This document shows positions 8,424 to 16,259 of a stretch of DNA of 23,639 nucleotides, in pieces. Numbering within the stretch: position 1 is the stretch's first letter; each line of letters begins with the position of its first letter. Source of the DNA: Acidimicrobiia bacterium (GTDB taxonomy: Bacteria; Actinomycetota; Acidimicrobiia; Spongiisociales; ZC4RG35); contig JAOUGY010000010.1 in NCBI GenBank assembly GCA_029865445.1, positions 1-23,639 on the forward strand. The letters are read 5' to 3'. The notes below the pieces were generated by a model. That model was not told where the DNA came from. It searched no databases and saw only the letters and a list, made by a program, of their open reading frames with translations. A program made the position numbers and the translations under genes.

Positions 8424-8935
8424 GAGCCTCTCACCGACACAGCGAACCTCACACCGCCCCGACCGGCGATCGACCCGCCGGCTTCTGGGTGGCTCCCCCC
8501 TCCAGATGCGACCGTGCCGGATGCGGCCGAACGATGGTTCGAGACCTCCGGCCGTACTGCGTCGCCCGCCGAGGCCGTATGCCCGATTGCCACATCACCT
8601 GCCTGGGCGCGACTGCGGTTGAGAGGTATCGGCGGGGCCATGAGCGACGGGGCATGCTATCAGTCGTGCCGGCCATCAGCCCCAGCCGGGCGCGCCTCTC
8701 CACCGCCGATCCGAGCGACCGGCATCGGCGCGACAGTGGTTGGTGACGCCGTGAGTCCCAACGGGAGGCGCTCCAGCCGTGGCACTGCCCCGAGGTGTCG
8801 ATCGGGCTCGGTCGGTCATGGCGCCCACCCGCGTGGAGTACGCTGGCTCGGCGCCGATGGCGTCGCCGAGACGATTCATCGGGAAGACGCCGACCCACGA
8901 GAACGTGACCGCCGCAACGTATGAGAAGGACGGCT
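8424..8935. other. Divergent intergenic region between the ATPase homologue and DUF4239
   Basis: These 512 bases separate two divergent genes. A minus-strand frame at 8420-8641 ends with a GTGA overlap on the ATPase start but has no ribosome site and a low-complexity product, so I do not call it. A GC-rich inverted repeat (CTCGGCG at 8847-8853 with CGCCGAG at 8864-8870) lies about 65 bases before the DUF4239 start and could be a leader hairpin. Both promoters are expected here; I cannot place a -10/-35 pair with confidence. Confidence 0.4.
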
Positions 8936-9724
8936 ATGTCGGAGCAACCTCTTGATGCACTGCCCATATGGGGTGTCTATGCACTGATCGTTCTCGTGGC
9001 ATTCCTCACGGTAGAGGTCGGGTTCCGTTTGGGCCGATACAAACAGCAGCGCACCAAACACGTGATGGAAGCGTCCGTCGGATCGGTGGTTGGCGCAACT
9101 CTGGCGTTGCTTGCGTTCTTTCTGGTATTCCTCACCGGGGCTGCCGCCGATCGTTTCGACACCCGGCGGGAATTGGTGGTGACGGAGGCCAACGCAATCA
9201 ACCGAACCTATTTGCGAGCGGGATACTTGGAAGAGCCGTACCGCAGTGATATTCGTCAACTGCTGCGTGAGTACGTTGATGTGCGGCTGGAGGCCGCTCG
9301 AGATCCGAACAAGCTCGCCGCCGGCGTGGCTCGCTCAGAGGAGATCCACAGAGAGATTTGGGATCAGGCCGAGGTTCTAGCTGTGCAAGCCCGTCCGAAC
9401 TCGGACATGGTAGCGCTCTTCATCGAATCCCTGAATGACGTCATCGACGTCCACACCGAGCGTGTAGTCGTCGGTTTGTTGCGTATCCCGACGAACATAT
9501 GGACTGCCGTCTTCTTCATTGCCTTGCTGACGATAGCGATGGTTGGATTCCAAAATGGAGTGACCGGCAACCGTGTTGTCATCGCGCAGTTGGCGATGAT
9601 CATGGTCTTTGCGGGTGTGATCCTGTTGATCGTCGACCTCGACCGCTCGCAAGAGGGGTTCCTCCAGGTCAGTCAGCAAGCGATCGTCGATCTTCAGCGG
9701 CTTCTGCGTAGCGGGGGTTCCTGA
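8936..9724 (+). CDS. DUF4239 (bestrophin-like) membrane protein
   Basis: This 262-residue inner-membrane protein has the DUF4239 layout: two N-terminal helices (about 11-31 and 49-69), a soluble, mainly helical middle (about 72-175), and two C-terminal helices (about 186-205 and 213-234). The end carries the family signature D-L-D-R-S-Q-E-G-F at 234-242, followed by V-S-Q. The family is called bestrophin-like, which suggests a channel, but no function is proven. The ATG at 8936 has AGAAGGA at 8924-8930 with a 5-base spacer, which rules out the in-frame ATG at 8921. It stands alone: divergent from the ATPase homologue and convergent with the patatin gene 68 bases downstream. Confidence 0.85.
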   Translation: MSEQPLDALPIWGVYALIVLVAFLTVEVGFRLGRYKQQRTKHVMEASVGSVVGATLALLAFFLVFLTGAAADRFDTRRELVVTEANAINRTYLRAGYLEEPYRSDIRQLLREYVDVRLEAARDPNKLAAGVARSEEIHREIWDQAEVLAVQARPNSDMVALFIESLNDVIDVHTERVVVGLLRIPTNIWTAVFFIALLTIAMVGFQNGVTGNRVVIAQLAMIMVFAGVILLIVDLDRSQEGFLQVSQQAIVDLQRLLRSGGS

Positions 9725-9792
9725 CCTGATGATCTGACCGGGGGCGGATCGGTGGGAGAGCCGAATCAAGCCAGAACGGCCGGCCGCGAACG

Positions 9793-10728
9793 CTACATCA
9801 CCCCTCCCCCGCCACCTCGGCGAGAAAGGCGGAGCTGGCCGAATAGGCACCACCGATCAGACGTTCGGTGTCCCCCAAAATCGGACCAATTGATCTGACG
9901 AAGATCGTCGAACTCTACCTCGTTGGCGCTGGGCAGCACCCGTAGCTCGACCCCCGGTATCTGGTTGTTGCGCGCTGAAGCAAATCGATGACGTCGAGCG
10001 ATCTCGAAGGCCAAGAGTGCCGCCTCGTAGAACTTGGTCGGCGCCCTCAGCGGTGCCTCCAGTCGGCCCACCTGAAGCACATAGATCTCCATTCCCCCAA
10101 AATGGACCGCTCGATCCACCGGGACCGAGTTCACCAGACCGCCGTCATAGAAATGCTCCCCCTCGAACTCGACTGGCGGGAAAAGGCTTGGAACCGCCGA
10201 AGAGGCCAACAGAGCCTCGATCAGCGGTCCAGTGGTGAACCAATGCTCTGCGGCCCGTTCGATCGAGGCGGCCACACAATGAAACTCTACCGCCAACTGG
10301 TCGAAGGTTCGGACTGGAAGGGCACGCTCCAGCAACTGGCGGATAGGTCGAGGGTCCTCGATGGCCACTCGAAGCCGGGCGAAGGTTCGCACCCGCTCGA
10401 TGAGGTTCATGCCGAGCAAGTCCGACGCCGCCACTTCGGACCAGAGAGCATTGAGCCGATCGATACCGACGGATGTGGGGTCGGTCGCGAGCACTGCGCC
10501 GTTGATGGCCCCGATCGAGGTGCCGATCACCAGATCCAGCTCGAGACCGGCCTCTACAAGCGCTCGCAGCACGCCCACCTCTACCGCGCCCCACCGACCG
10601 CCACCGCCGAGGACGAACGCCACCCGCCCCGACCGTACCCCGGTCAGCGGGACGAGCCGCCTGCGCCTGGTCACAGCCTGGGGTCGAACCGCCGCCGCAG
10701 TGAGCGTACCTTCGTCCTCCGCTGTCAC
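9793..10728 (-). CDS. Patatin-like phospholipase
   Basis: This protein of about 311 residues has the patatin fold, a serine lipase with a Ser-Asp dyad. From the GTG at 10728, the oxyanion-hole loop G-G-G-G-R-W-G is at 41-47, the nucleophile elbow G-T-S71-I-G at 69-73, and the catalytic D195-G-G at 195-197. These are all the required residues. It has no signal peptide or clear membrane helix, so it is probably cytosolic or membrane-peripheral, as in the RssA-like group. The C terminus ends in R-R-G-G-G-G-G-V-M. The frame is open to 11031, but that extension overlaps the divergent gene and reads as unstructured Ser/Arg-rich sequence. No strong ribosome site marks any start, so the N terminus is uncertain. 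Substrate unknown; an ester lipid is expected. Confidence 0.85.
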   Translation of the reverse strand: MTAEDEGTLTAAAVRPQAVTRRRRLVPLTGVRSGRVAFVLGGGGRWGAVEVGVLRALVEAGLELDLVIGTSIGAINGAVLATDPTSVGIDRLNALWSEVAASDLLGMNLIERVRTFARLRVAIEDPRPIRQLLERALPVRTFDQLAVEFHCVAASIERAAEHWFTTGPLIEALLASSAVPSLFPPVEFEGEHFYDGGLVNSVPVDRAVHFGGMEIYVLQVGRLEAPLRAPTKFYEAALLAFEIARRHRFASARNNQIPGVELRVLPSANEVEFDDLRQINWSDFGGHRTSDRWCLFGQLRLSRRGGGGGVM

Positions 10729-10816
10729 CCCCGAGATGATACGGCCACAGGCACCGCCCGAACTCGAGCTGTCCGATGGAGCTTCGAGCGCCCTGGGCGA
10801 GAGCGTCCCTCTCGAA

Positions 10817-10830
10817 CCCCGGTACCGGGG
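10817..10830. promoter_or_regulatory. Perfect 14-bp palindrome between divergent genes
   Basis: CCCCGGTACCGGGG is its own reverse complement. It lies in the 160-bp gap between the patatin gene (minus) and the small membrane protein gene (plus), 89 bases from the first start and 59 from the second. It could be an operator for a dimeric regulator of both genes. GC-rich palindromes also occur by chance in such DNA. Confidence 0.35.
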
Positions 10831-10888
10831 CGACGTTGCTCGCCTCGACGGCTCCAGAGTGCCGGTTCCTCGGTCGACACACGTGGCA

Positions 10889-11440
10889 ATGCCCGCTGTG
10901 ATCTGCGAATCTTGGGCCGTGCCGGACGACCTGACCCCAGACGCGAAGACCCGCACCTTCGTCCTCATTTCCACCCCTGCCGCTCTCGTCGCATGGCAGG
11001 TGGGGTTCGAATACGGTGCCTTCGACATCATCGCCTACCGCCGCATCTTCGCTGTCTTCGTCATCAGCTTGGTGGTGCTGATCGCCACCTTCGTCTCGGC
11101 TCAGAGCGGCTTCGCCACCTCGACATGGAGCCGACTGATCCTCTCATTGCCGATGGTGTACATCGCCGCCGACCTCACATCGCTCACCACGTCGGCGATC
11201 GTCGTCAACGCTCTCGGTGCCGCAATCCTGCTGACCTCCCCCTACGTCGTCTGGGTCGCCGCCCGGCTGATGGGGTTCGAGTTCTTCACACTCACTCGAC
11301 GCGAGCAGCTCGCCATCGTGGCGTTGGTCATGATGATCGGCATCCTCGGTTGGTACGTCGGCCACAACAACGATCATTTCCTCACCTGCCGCGACTTCGT
11401 TCGCATGGGTGACTTCGAACCCGCGAACTGTGCGGGTTGA
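10889..11440 (+). CDS. Small polytopic membrane protein of unknown function
   Basis: I do not recognise this protein with certainty. It is about 183 residues from the ATG at 10889. A GTG at 10919 would give 173 residues, and neither start has a good ribosome site. Hydrophobic segments at about 26-40, 54-70, 85-95, 101-124 and 140-157 suggest four membrane helices after a short polar N terminus. The final stretch is polar and holds two cysteines, in F-L-T-C-R-D-F and P-A-N-C, with the preceding G-H-N-N-D. A tail of this type recurs in other small bacterial membrane proteins as I remember them, but I cannot name the family. It is divergent from the patatin gene, with a palindrome between them, and convergent with the DUF1704 gene. 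Confidence 0.6.
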   Translation: MPAVICESWAVPDDLTPDAKTRTFVLISTPAALVAWQVGFEYGAFDIIAYRRIFAVFVISLVVLIATFVSAQSGFATSTWSRLILSLPMVYIAADLTSLTTSAIVVNALGAAILLTSPYVVWVAARLMGFEFFTLTRREQLAIVALVMMIGILGWYVGHNNDHFLTCRDFVRMGDFEPANCAG

Positions 11441-11478
11441 GGCTGTGGTCGTCGCGGCCCACACGGGGTTGTGGGATA

Positions 11479-11506
11479 CCGACGGAAGGGTTCGGCTCCC
11501 CGTCGG
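11479..11506. terminator. Inverted repeat between convergent genes (possible terminator)
   Basis: CCGACGG (11479-11485) and CCGTCGG (11500-11506) form a 7-bp stem with a 14-base loop, between the ends of the membrane protein gene and the convergent DUF1704 gene. A further CCGAC at 11509-11513 could compete for the second arm. There is no T-tract on either strand, so a terminator role is only suggested by position. Confidence 0.3.
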
Positions 11507-11569
11507 CACCGACGCCTCCCCCGCCACGACCATCCGGCCGAAGATGCCGGGATCGAAGCTGCACATACG

Positions 11570-12841
11570 TCAGAACAATCGCTGGTAGTCCGCGCTCATG
11601 CGATCCAGGTCAAGCTGGGCGGTGAACCTACCGAGACTCAAGGTCGACGCCAGCGCGGGAAGGTCGTCGAACGGCGGGGGCGTGAAGTCGGGACTTTCGA
11701 CCAAGCCCTCGTCTTGGAGTTGATGGAGTGTCGCCATGTCCAAGAGGTCGACCTTCCCACAGAAGAGCGAGGGGATACGGGCCGTCTCGCCGAAGCGGAT
11801 CGCCATGCGAACGTACAGAAGTGTGAGGATCAGCCCTTTCCCGTAGCCGAGGTCTTTGGTGAAAGGGCCGCCATCCGGAAGGCTCCCCCGGAACACTCTG
11901 CTAGCCGTGACCCATGAGTCTTCTTCCGAAAGGCCGTCGGTCCGGCAGGCTTCGAACACCTCCCGGAATGATGCGCCATCGGTGACGAGCTGGATGGCCT
12001 CGATCCGTCGCATCAACTTGGCGAGCCGCATCGGGTGACTACGGAGGTTCAGCATCTCCGTGAGCACAGCGAGTCCCTCTTGAGTGACGGTGGTGCGAGG
12101 CGCAGCCTTACCCAAGAATGTGCATACCGGCTGGGCGAGGCCGTTCATGGTGGTCGCCACGTGCACCCAACCCTCATGGGCCTCGAGCAGATCGATGTCT
12201 CGCTTCGAAAAACGGCGATCCCTCCGCACCTTGATGTAACTGGATCCGGCGGCTGCGTCCGCGGCGATCTCGTCGTCCACCCTCACCTCGATCACACCTG
12301 TCCCCACCGACCTGTCGAGCTGCCGCCGCAACATCTCTGCCGCCTCGGCTCCCGGAATGGACCGCTCGTCCTCGAGTTCCATGATCCCCAACGAATTGGC
12401 TTCGAGAGTTCGGCGCATGGTGACCGCCAGGTCGGCGACGGTGGGTCCACCAATGTGGAAGACGTCCCTTGGTGTCCCGTAGAGCAGCCCGGCAATGGCG
12501 GCGAAACGGTCGGTACCGCGCGCTTCGATCAGATCTACGGTCAGGCGAAACTGCTCGCACATGAATCGCATGAGGATCCCCGCCGGAGACAGCGGGCCGA
12601 GACGGCTGGTGATGGCAGCTTCGATCGTCCGCAACTCATCCCGTGTGGCGTCGGGTTCGAGCTTGATCGATCTCGACTCGTAGTACGCGCGATCGACTGC
12701 CGGCTGCTCCCTGAATCCGGCGGCGAAGAACCGATCCTTCACGCCATCATCCCAGTTGATCGCACTCAGAACCTTGATCGGACGCTGGGCGCGAACGATC
12801 CGATCGGAGAGCTCTCTGATCGTCTCCCGATAGCTGTCCAC
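11570..12841 (-). CDS. DUF1704 / QEGLA-motif family protein (HExxxH metallopeptidase-like)
   Basis: This 423-residue protein of the DUF1704 family is annotated in bacteria as 'flavohemoglobin expression-modulating QEGLA motif protein'. The eukaryotic relative MATCAP is a zinc carboxypeptidase that removes the C-terminal tyrosine of tubulin. The zinc-site pattern is intact: H222-E223-G-W-V-H227, then Q254-E255-G-L-A, whose Glu is a likely third ligand by analogy. A later conserved block, F-T-K-D-L-G-Y-G-K-G, is at 327-336. There is no signal peptide, so it should act in the cytosol, and its substrate is unknown. The GTG start has GAGGAG (12847-12852) at 5-base spacing. It lies 85 bases downstream of DUF2252 copy 2 on the same strand, so a shared transcript is likely. 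Peptidase activity is inference from motifs. Confidence 0.85.
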   Translation of the reverse strand: MDSYRETIRELSDRIVRAQRPIKVLSAINWDDGVKDRFFAAGFREQPAVDRAYYESRSIKLEPDATRDELRTIEAAITSRLGPLSPAGILMRFMCEQFRLTVDLIEARGTDRFAAIAGLLYGTPRDVFHIGGPTVADLAVTMRRTLEANSLGIMELEDERSIPGAEAAEMLRRQLDRSVGTGVIEVRVDDEIAADAAAGSSYIKVRRDRRFSKRDIDLLEAHEGWVHVATTMNGLAQPVCTFLGKAAPRTTVTQEGLAVLTEMLNLRSHPMRLAKLMRRIEAIQLVTDGASFREVFEACRTDGLSEEDSWVTASRVFRGSLPDGGPFTKDLGYGKGLILTLLYVRMAIRFGETARIPSLFCGKVDLLDMATLHQLQDEGLVESPDFTPPPFDDLPALASTLSLGRFTAQLDLDRMSADYQRLF

Positions 12842-12846
12842 GCGAG

Positions 12847-12852
12847 CTCCTC
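12847..12852 (-). promoter_or_regulatory. Ribosome binding site deciding the GTG start of the DUF1704 gene
   Basis: Read on the minus strand this is GAGGAG, 5 bases before the GTG at 12841. It also shows that the gene has its own translation start rather than depending on coupling to the upstream DUF2252 gene. Confidence 0.65.
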
Positions 12853-12926
12853 GTTTCTATGTCAACACGCTCAGGCGACAGGCCGACGGCGCCTCGGAAA
12901 GGCCGCCGGACGCACCAACCGCCCGC

Positions 12927-14318
12927 TCAGGAATCGGTTTCGATGGCCAGGCCGTCTGCGATCGCCTGCATGAAGTCCCGATAGTCGGACAGATTCTGAT
13001 CCGCATACCGTATCGAGAACTCCCCCATCGCAGTGTCGAAGACGTCTCCGGATCCGAGATAGCCGGAGATGGCGGCCGGATCGCCCGAAACGGCATGTGC
13101 TCGCGCCAGCGTGTAGCCACACAGGTTGGCGTAGTGGGCAAAACCCTCAGGTCGGGCGATCTCGAGGTCCACCGAACCCTTCCAGTCCTTGAGCTGACGC
13201 CAGTAGTAGTGGGAGTCGCCGACTCGACGGCTCCACCCGAGGAACACGTCGCTGGCAGCCTGCATGAGGCGCTGGCCTTCCACGACCCGCCGGCCGTGGA
13301 GCTGAAAACGGCTGGCAGGAAGGTAGGTTTCGAGAACCGATGCGGCGGCCTCTTTGACCTGGAGGAGCAGGACGTCGCTCGGCCCGCGTCCCACGAGAAG
13401 GGCCACCCAGCACCGGGTACCGACGCTGCCCACACCCACCACCTTCAGGGCCACATCGACCAAACGGTAGCGTTCCACGAGAAGGCGGGTGCGGTTGTTC
13501 AGACTGTTCCGGTACGTGCGAAAGGTCTCTTCGACCATCGCCTCGACATCATCCAGGCGCTGTACCTCGGGCAACTCACGGATCGGGACCAGCACCGGCG
13601 GACTGCTCTTGAACCGATAGCCGGCATCTGTCCTCTCCACCAACTTCACCGCCGCTCGGAGCGTATCCCGTGACCGAGCTTTGTCGGCCGCCTTACGGAT
13701 CTTCTTGATTTGAGTCTTCGAACCGCCGCTCTGTCTCACCCATTCGACCAGGTCCTGTTCCGCCACATGGTCGTACCACGTGTCGAGCCACCCTTTGCGA
13801 GCAAACCCCTGCATCGAAACCCGATATGCTCGGCTCACGCCCTCCGCCAAGGACCGCTGGAGCGCCGGATCGAATCCGCGATGCTGCGCTGCAATGACGA
13901 AGCTGGCCGCCAGTCGTTTCACGTCCCATTCGAACGGACCCGGAAGCGTCTCGTCGAAATCGTTCACGTCGAACACGAGATTTCGCTCTGGCGACCCGAA
14001 CACTCCGAAGTTCGACAAGTGGGCGTCACCACACAGCTGCACGGTCAATCCCGAGACGGGAGTTGCTGAAAGGTCCGATGCCATGATCGCCGCCGAGCCG
14101 CGATAGAACGCGAACGGCGATGCGGACATTCGACCCCTTCGGAGCGGAACCAGCGACGGGACCCGGCCGGCGTTCTGGGCCTCGATGACGTCCAGCGGGT
14201 CCGGACGACCCGCCTCCGGTGCCCAATCGGCATGGCTCGAGCGTGGCACATCCTTGCGAAGTGAGCGACCCACGCCTCCCGGGTCGGACCCATCGACAGT
14301 CGTCATCGTGCTGCTCAC
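12927..14318 (-). CDS. DUF2252 family protein, copy 2
   Basis: This 463-residue second DUF2252 protein is clearly homologous to the gene at 519-1925 along its whole length but diverged outside the core blocks. It retains F-Y-R-G-S at 71-75, C-G-D-A-H-L-S-N-F-G at 96-105, F-D-V-N-D-F-D-E at 116-123, W-D-V-K-R at 131-135, V-G-V-G-S-V-G-T-R at 294-302 and V-K322-E-A. The N terminus has the family-typical K-D-V-P-R-S-S-H-A (22-30). A basic stretch K-T-Q-I-K-K-I-R-K (201-209) is not in copy 1. The frame is open to 14510, but the GTG at 14318 has GGGAGG (14326-14331) at 7-base spacing; an ATG at 14306 is the alternative. It is first in a likely two-gene operon with DUF1704. Function is unknown; a kinase-like fold is proposed in the findings. 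Confidence 0.85.
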   Translation of the reverse strand: MSSTMTTVDGSDPGGVGRSLRKDVPRSSHADWAPEAGRPDPLDVIEAQNAGRVPSLVPLRRGRMSASPFAFYRGSAAIMASDLSATPVSGLTVQLCGDAHLSNFGVFGSPERNLVFDVNDFDETLPGPFEWDVKRLAASFVIAAQHRGFDPALQRSLAEGVSRAYRVSMQGFARKGWLDTWYDHVAEQDLVEWVRQSGGSKTQIKKIRKAADKARSRDTLRAAVKLVERTDAGYRFKSSPPVLVPIRELPEVQRLDDVEAMVEETFRTYRNSLNNRTRLLVERYRLVDVALKVVGVGSVGTRCWVALLVGRGPSDVLLLQVKEAAASVLETYLPASRFQLHGRRVVEGQRLMQAASDVFLGWSRRVGDSHYYWRQLKDWKGSVDLEIARPEGFAHYANLCGYTLARAHAVSGDPAAISGYLGSGDVFDTAMGEFSIRYADQNLSDYRDFMQAIADGLAIETDS

Positions 14319-14701
14319 GTCGGCGCCTCCCTCTCGGCACTGCCGGACCTTCTCGACGATAGCCTTCCCGCAAAGGGTGGCGCTCGGCCGTGGTGGAGGG
14401 CAGGGCCCGAGTCGTCGATCTTCCCGGTCCCCTCCACGTTCACGCTCGCCAAGTGAGTCGGCCAAGAGCCACGCGATGATCCAGGGCTCAGAAGTACGGT
14501 AGAGATTCACTCGAGCGGGCGGGCAACTGGGCCGCCGCCTGCGCCGGCCCGGTGGTTGGCGATGCAGGGATCGACCCGATCAAAGCCCGCATCCTCGATC
14601 CGATTCCGCAATGATCTCACCATGCAGAGGAGTACCCCCCCAACAAGCGTTCGACGGGCCGCATCCGAGGATCCCTGCCACCGATCGACCAGCGTGCTGT
14701 G
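14319..14701. other. Divergent intergenic region, DUF2252 copy 2 / APC-like gene
   Basis: These 383 bases between divergent genes hold no convincing coding sequence. Short inverted pairs are interleaved: GATGC (14561-14565) with GCATC (14589-14593), and GGATCGA (14568-14574) with TCGATCC (14595-14601). The same DNA also contains an imperfect direct repeat TCGACCCGAT / TCGATCCGAT, 24 bases apart. A 26-codon frame at 14622-14702 ends with TGATG overlap on the transporter start but has no ribosome site. Promoters for both directions must lie here. Confidence 0.4.
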
Positions 14702-15910
14702 ATGACCCAGCGGCATCTCCTCGACGGAGCGATCGGCGTGGTGGTCCTGGTGGTATGCGCCTGGGTGATGTATCGGCCCCGTGTCCAAGGGTCCGACCGG
14801 TACCAGGCGATGGTCGTTCCGCTGGCCAACATCATGGACGTCGGTTTCCTGGTTCTCTCACCGATCATCGTGGTGCTCGTCGGGTACCAGGCGCCGCTGT
14901 TCATGCTGGGCATTTGTCTGATGGCGATCGCAACCGGCTTTGTGATCTCGTACAACATCCGCGCCTACGAACCGTTGGTCGGGACGCCTGACCGGATCCA
15001 TTCCATCGCCGCCGCCGCCAACTGGTCACTCTTCGGTGCCTCCATGGTCAATATCGCTTACTACACGCAGCTGTTGATGACCCTCATCCTGCTTCCGCTG
15101 GCGGCGTACACCGAAGACGGGGTGACGCTCACCTCCGTCATCCTGTTGATCCTGGTGATCGTGGCCGGATATCGAGGCTACCTTCCTGCGATGAACCGGT
15201 TGGGCGACCGCACCACGGCATTCAATCTGGCGGCGTTGTTCGCCGTGCTGGCAGCGTTCGCCGTCTACAACGTGGCAGAGGCGTTCAGCGGCCGCTGGGA
15301 CTTCCCCACCTACGAGCCCGTCGTTGGTTCGACGGAGTTGCGGCAGCTGCTGGGCCTGTTCGCCATGGTCCAGGGCTTCGAGGCGTCGCGCTACATCGGC
15401 AATCGCTTCGCCGGGGAGGTTCGGATCGCCACCATGCGATGGGCTCAGGTGATCTCGACCGCCGTGTTCGCGGCGCTGATAGCCCTGGTGCTGCTGCCGT
15501 TCGGCCAATTCAGACCTGATGCGGATGCCACGGCCATCTTCGTCGTGTCGAGAGAGGTGAGCCCCTACCTACCGTGGCTCATCTTGGTCGCTGCCATCGG
15601 CAGCCAGCTGTCGGCCATCACCAACGCCACCTCTTCGAGAAGCGACCTACTCATCGAGGCCACTCGGGGGTCGATTCACCGAAAGTACACGTTTCCGATC
15701 TTGCTGGTGCCGGCGATCATGATCGTGGTGTTCACCAACGTCACCGCGGCGGTGGCGATCGCGTCGCGGGTCTTCGCGTTGTATTTCGTGCTCCAATCGG
15801 TGATCGCCGTCACGCTCGCGTTCCGCGCGAAGGCCTGGGCGGCGGTGACCGCTTCGGCGGTCGTTGGACTGGTCATGCTCACGATCACCGTGTTCGGACT
15901 ACCCATATGA
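14702..15910 (+). CDS. Polytopic membrane protein, APC-superfamily-like transporter
   Basis: This 402-residue, very hydrophobic protein has about 10-11 predicted membrane helices and few soluble residues. A central segment, Q-G-F-E-A-S-R-Y-I-G (near 227-236) followed by R-I-A-T-M-R, resembles the half-helix region of amino acid/polyamine/organocation (APC) type transporters. The stretch I-G-S-Q-L-S-A-I-T-N-A later in the protein also fits that group. The substrate cannot be inferred. The start is uncertain: GTG at 14699 and ATG at 14702 are adjacent and neither has a Shine-Dalgarno sequence. It is divergent from DUF2252 copy 2 and is followed after 349 bases by the BI-1/YccA gene on the same strand. 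The family placement is from memory of motif style, so moderate. Confidence 0.6.
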   Translation: MTQRHLLDGAIGVVVLVVCAWVMYRPRVQGSDRYQAMVVPLANIMDVGFLVLSPIIVVLVGYQAPLFMLGICLMAIATGFVISYNIRAYEPLVGTPDRIHSIAAAANWSLFGASMVNIAYYTQLLMTLILLPLAAYTEDGVTLTSVILLILVIVAGYRGYLPAMNRLGDRTTAFNLAALFAVLAAFAVYNVAEAFSGRWDFPTYEPVVGSTELRQLLGLFAMVQGFEASRYIGNRFAGEVRIATMRWAQVISTAVFAALIALVLLPFGQFRPDADATAIFVVSREVSPYLPWLILVAAIGSQLSAITNATSSRSDLLIEATRGSIHRKYTFPILLVPAIMIVVFTNVTAAVAIASRVFALYFVLQSVIAVTLAFRAKAWAAVTASAVVGLVMLTITVFGLPI

Positions 15911-15963
15911 CGCACCCCCCGGCGGCATCGATGATTCGACAACGATCGCCAGCGACCAGAAAT

Positions 15964-15984
15964 GCCGCGTTCGGCCAGCGCGGC
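15964..15984 (+). terminator. GC-rich hairpin after the APC-like gene
   Basis: GCCGCG and CGCGGC flank a 9-base loop, 53 bases after the transporter stop codon. No T-run follows, as is common for weak terminators in high-GC bacteria, so the role is tentative. Confidence 0.3.
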
Positions 15985-16153
15985 TGGTAGAAAGATGTCG
16001 GCCCGTTCACCAGCGGCCAGGGGAGCGGGATGGCCGCCGCTCGGAGGTGGATCGGGATCAGAAGCAACCGAACACCGTCCATTGTCGAGCGGGTTGGTTT
16101 CGATTCCTCGGCGGGCACGGACAACTTGGGCCCTGGCCTTCCGTCCGCGTCTG

Positions 16154-16178
16154 GTTGGTAATACCAACGCGGTGTTGG
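16154..16178. promoter_or_regulatory. Palindromic half-site cluster upstream of BI-1/YccA
   Basis: GTTGGTA-A-TACCAAC (16154-16168) is a 7+1+7 palindrome. A third half-site GTTGG at 16174-16178 can pair instead with the same CCAAC arm, and another GGTTGGT lies at 16092-16098. The cluster sits about 80-105 bases before the GTG start of the BI-1/YccA gene, a position suited to an operator or a leader hairpin pair. Confidence 0.4.
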
Positions 16179-16259
16179 CTCGTGCGCGGACTGACACACC
16201 CGGCTCGACCCGACCGCACGGTTGCCCCGGGTTTCGAATGAAGACTCAAGGAGAACAAG

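Larger units (their letters stand above)
15911..16259. other. Intergenic region before the BI-1/YccA gene
   Basis: These 349 bases contain no convincing gene. They hold a GC hairpin soon after the transporter stop (15964-15984), a cluster of GTTGG-type half-sites and a palindrome (16154-16178), and the ribosome site AAGGAG at 16248-16253 for the next gene. A tRNA-like TTCGATTCC string near 16097 lacks the rest of a tRNA. Confidence 0.45.

Noticed and set aside
8420..8641. 73-codon minus-strand frame ending with GTGA overlap on the ATPase start
   Set aside because: No ribosome site, Gly/Ser/Ala-rich product. A stop overlapping the start arises automatically whenever a start codon is followed by A, so it is weak evidence by itself.
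7863..8924. 353-codon plus-strand frame covering the ATPase start and the divergent spacer
   Set aside because: The product is charged and low-complexity, with no domain; most of it is the reverse frame of the ATPase homologue.
14561..14601. Interleaved short inverted repeats suggesting a pseudoknot
   Set aside because: The 5- and 7-base arms also read as an imperfect direct repeat, the last loop is one base, and there is no gene-linked signal such as an adjacent ribosome site.
14622..14702. 26-codon frame ending in TGATG on the APC-like gene start
   Set aside because: No ribosome site before its ATG. Kept only as a possibility; the overlap may be chance.
16090..16120. tRNA-like TTCGATTCC string
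   Set aside because: The flanking bases do not form the T-arm stem and no acceptor, D or anticodon arms are nearby.
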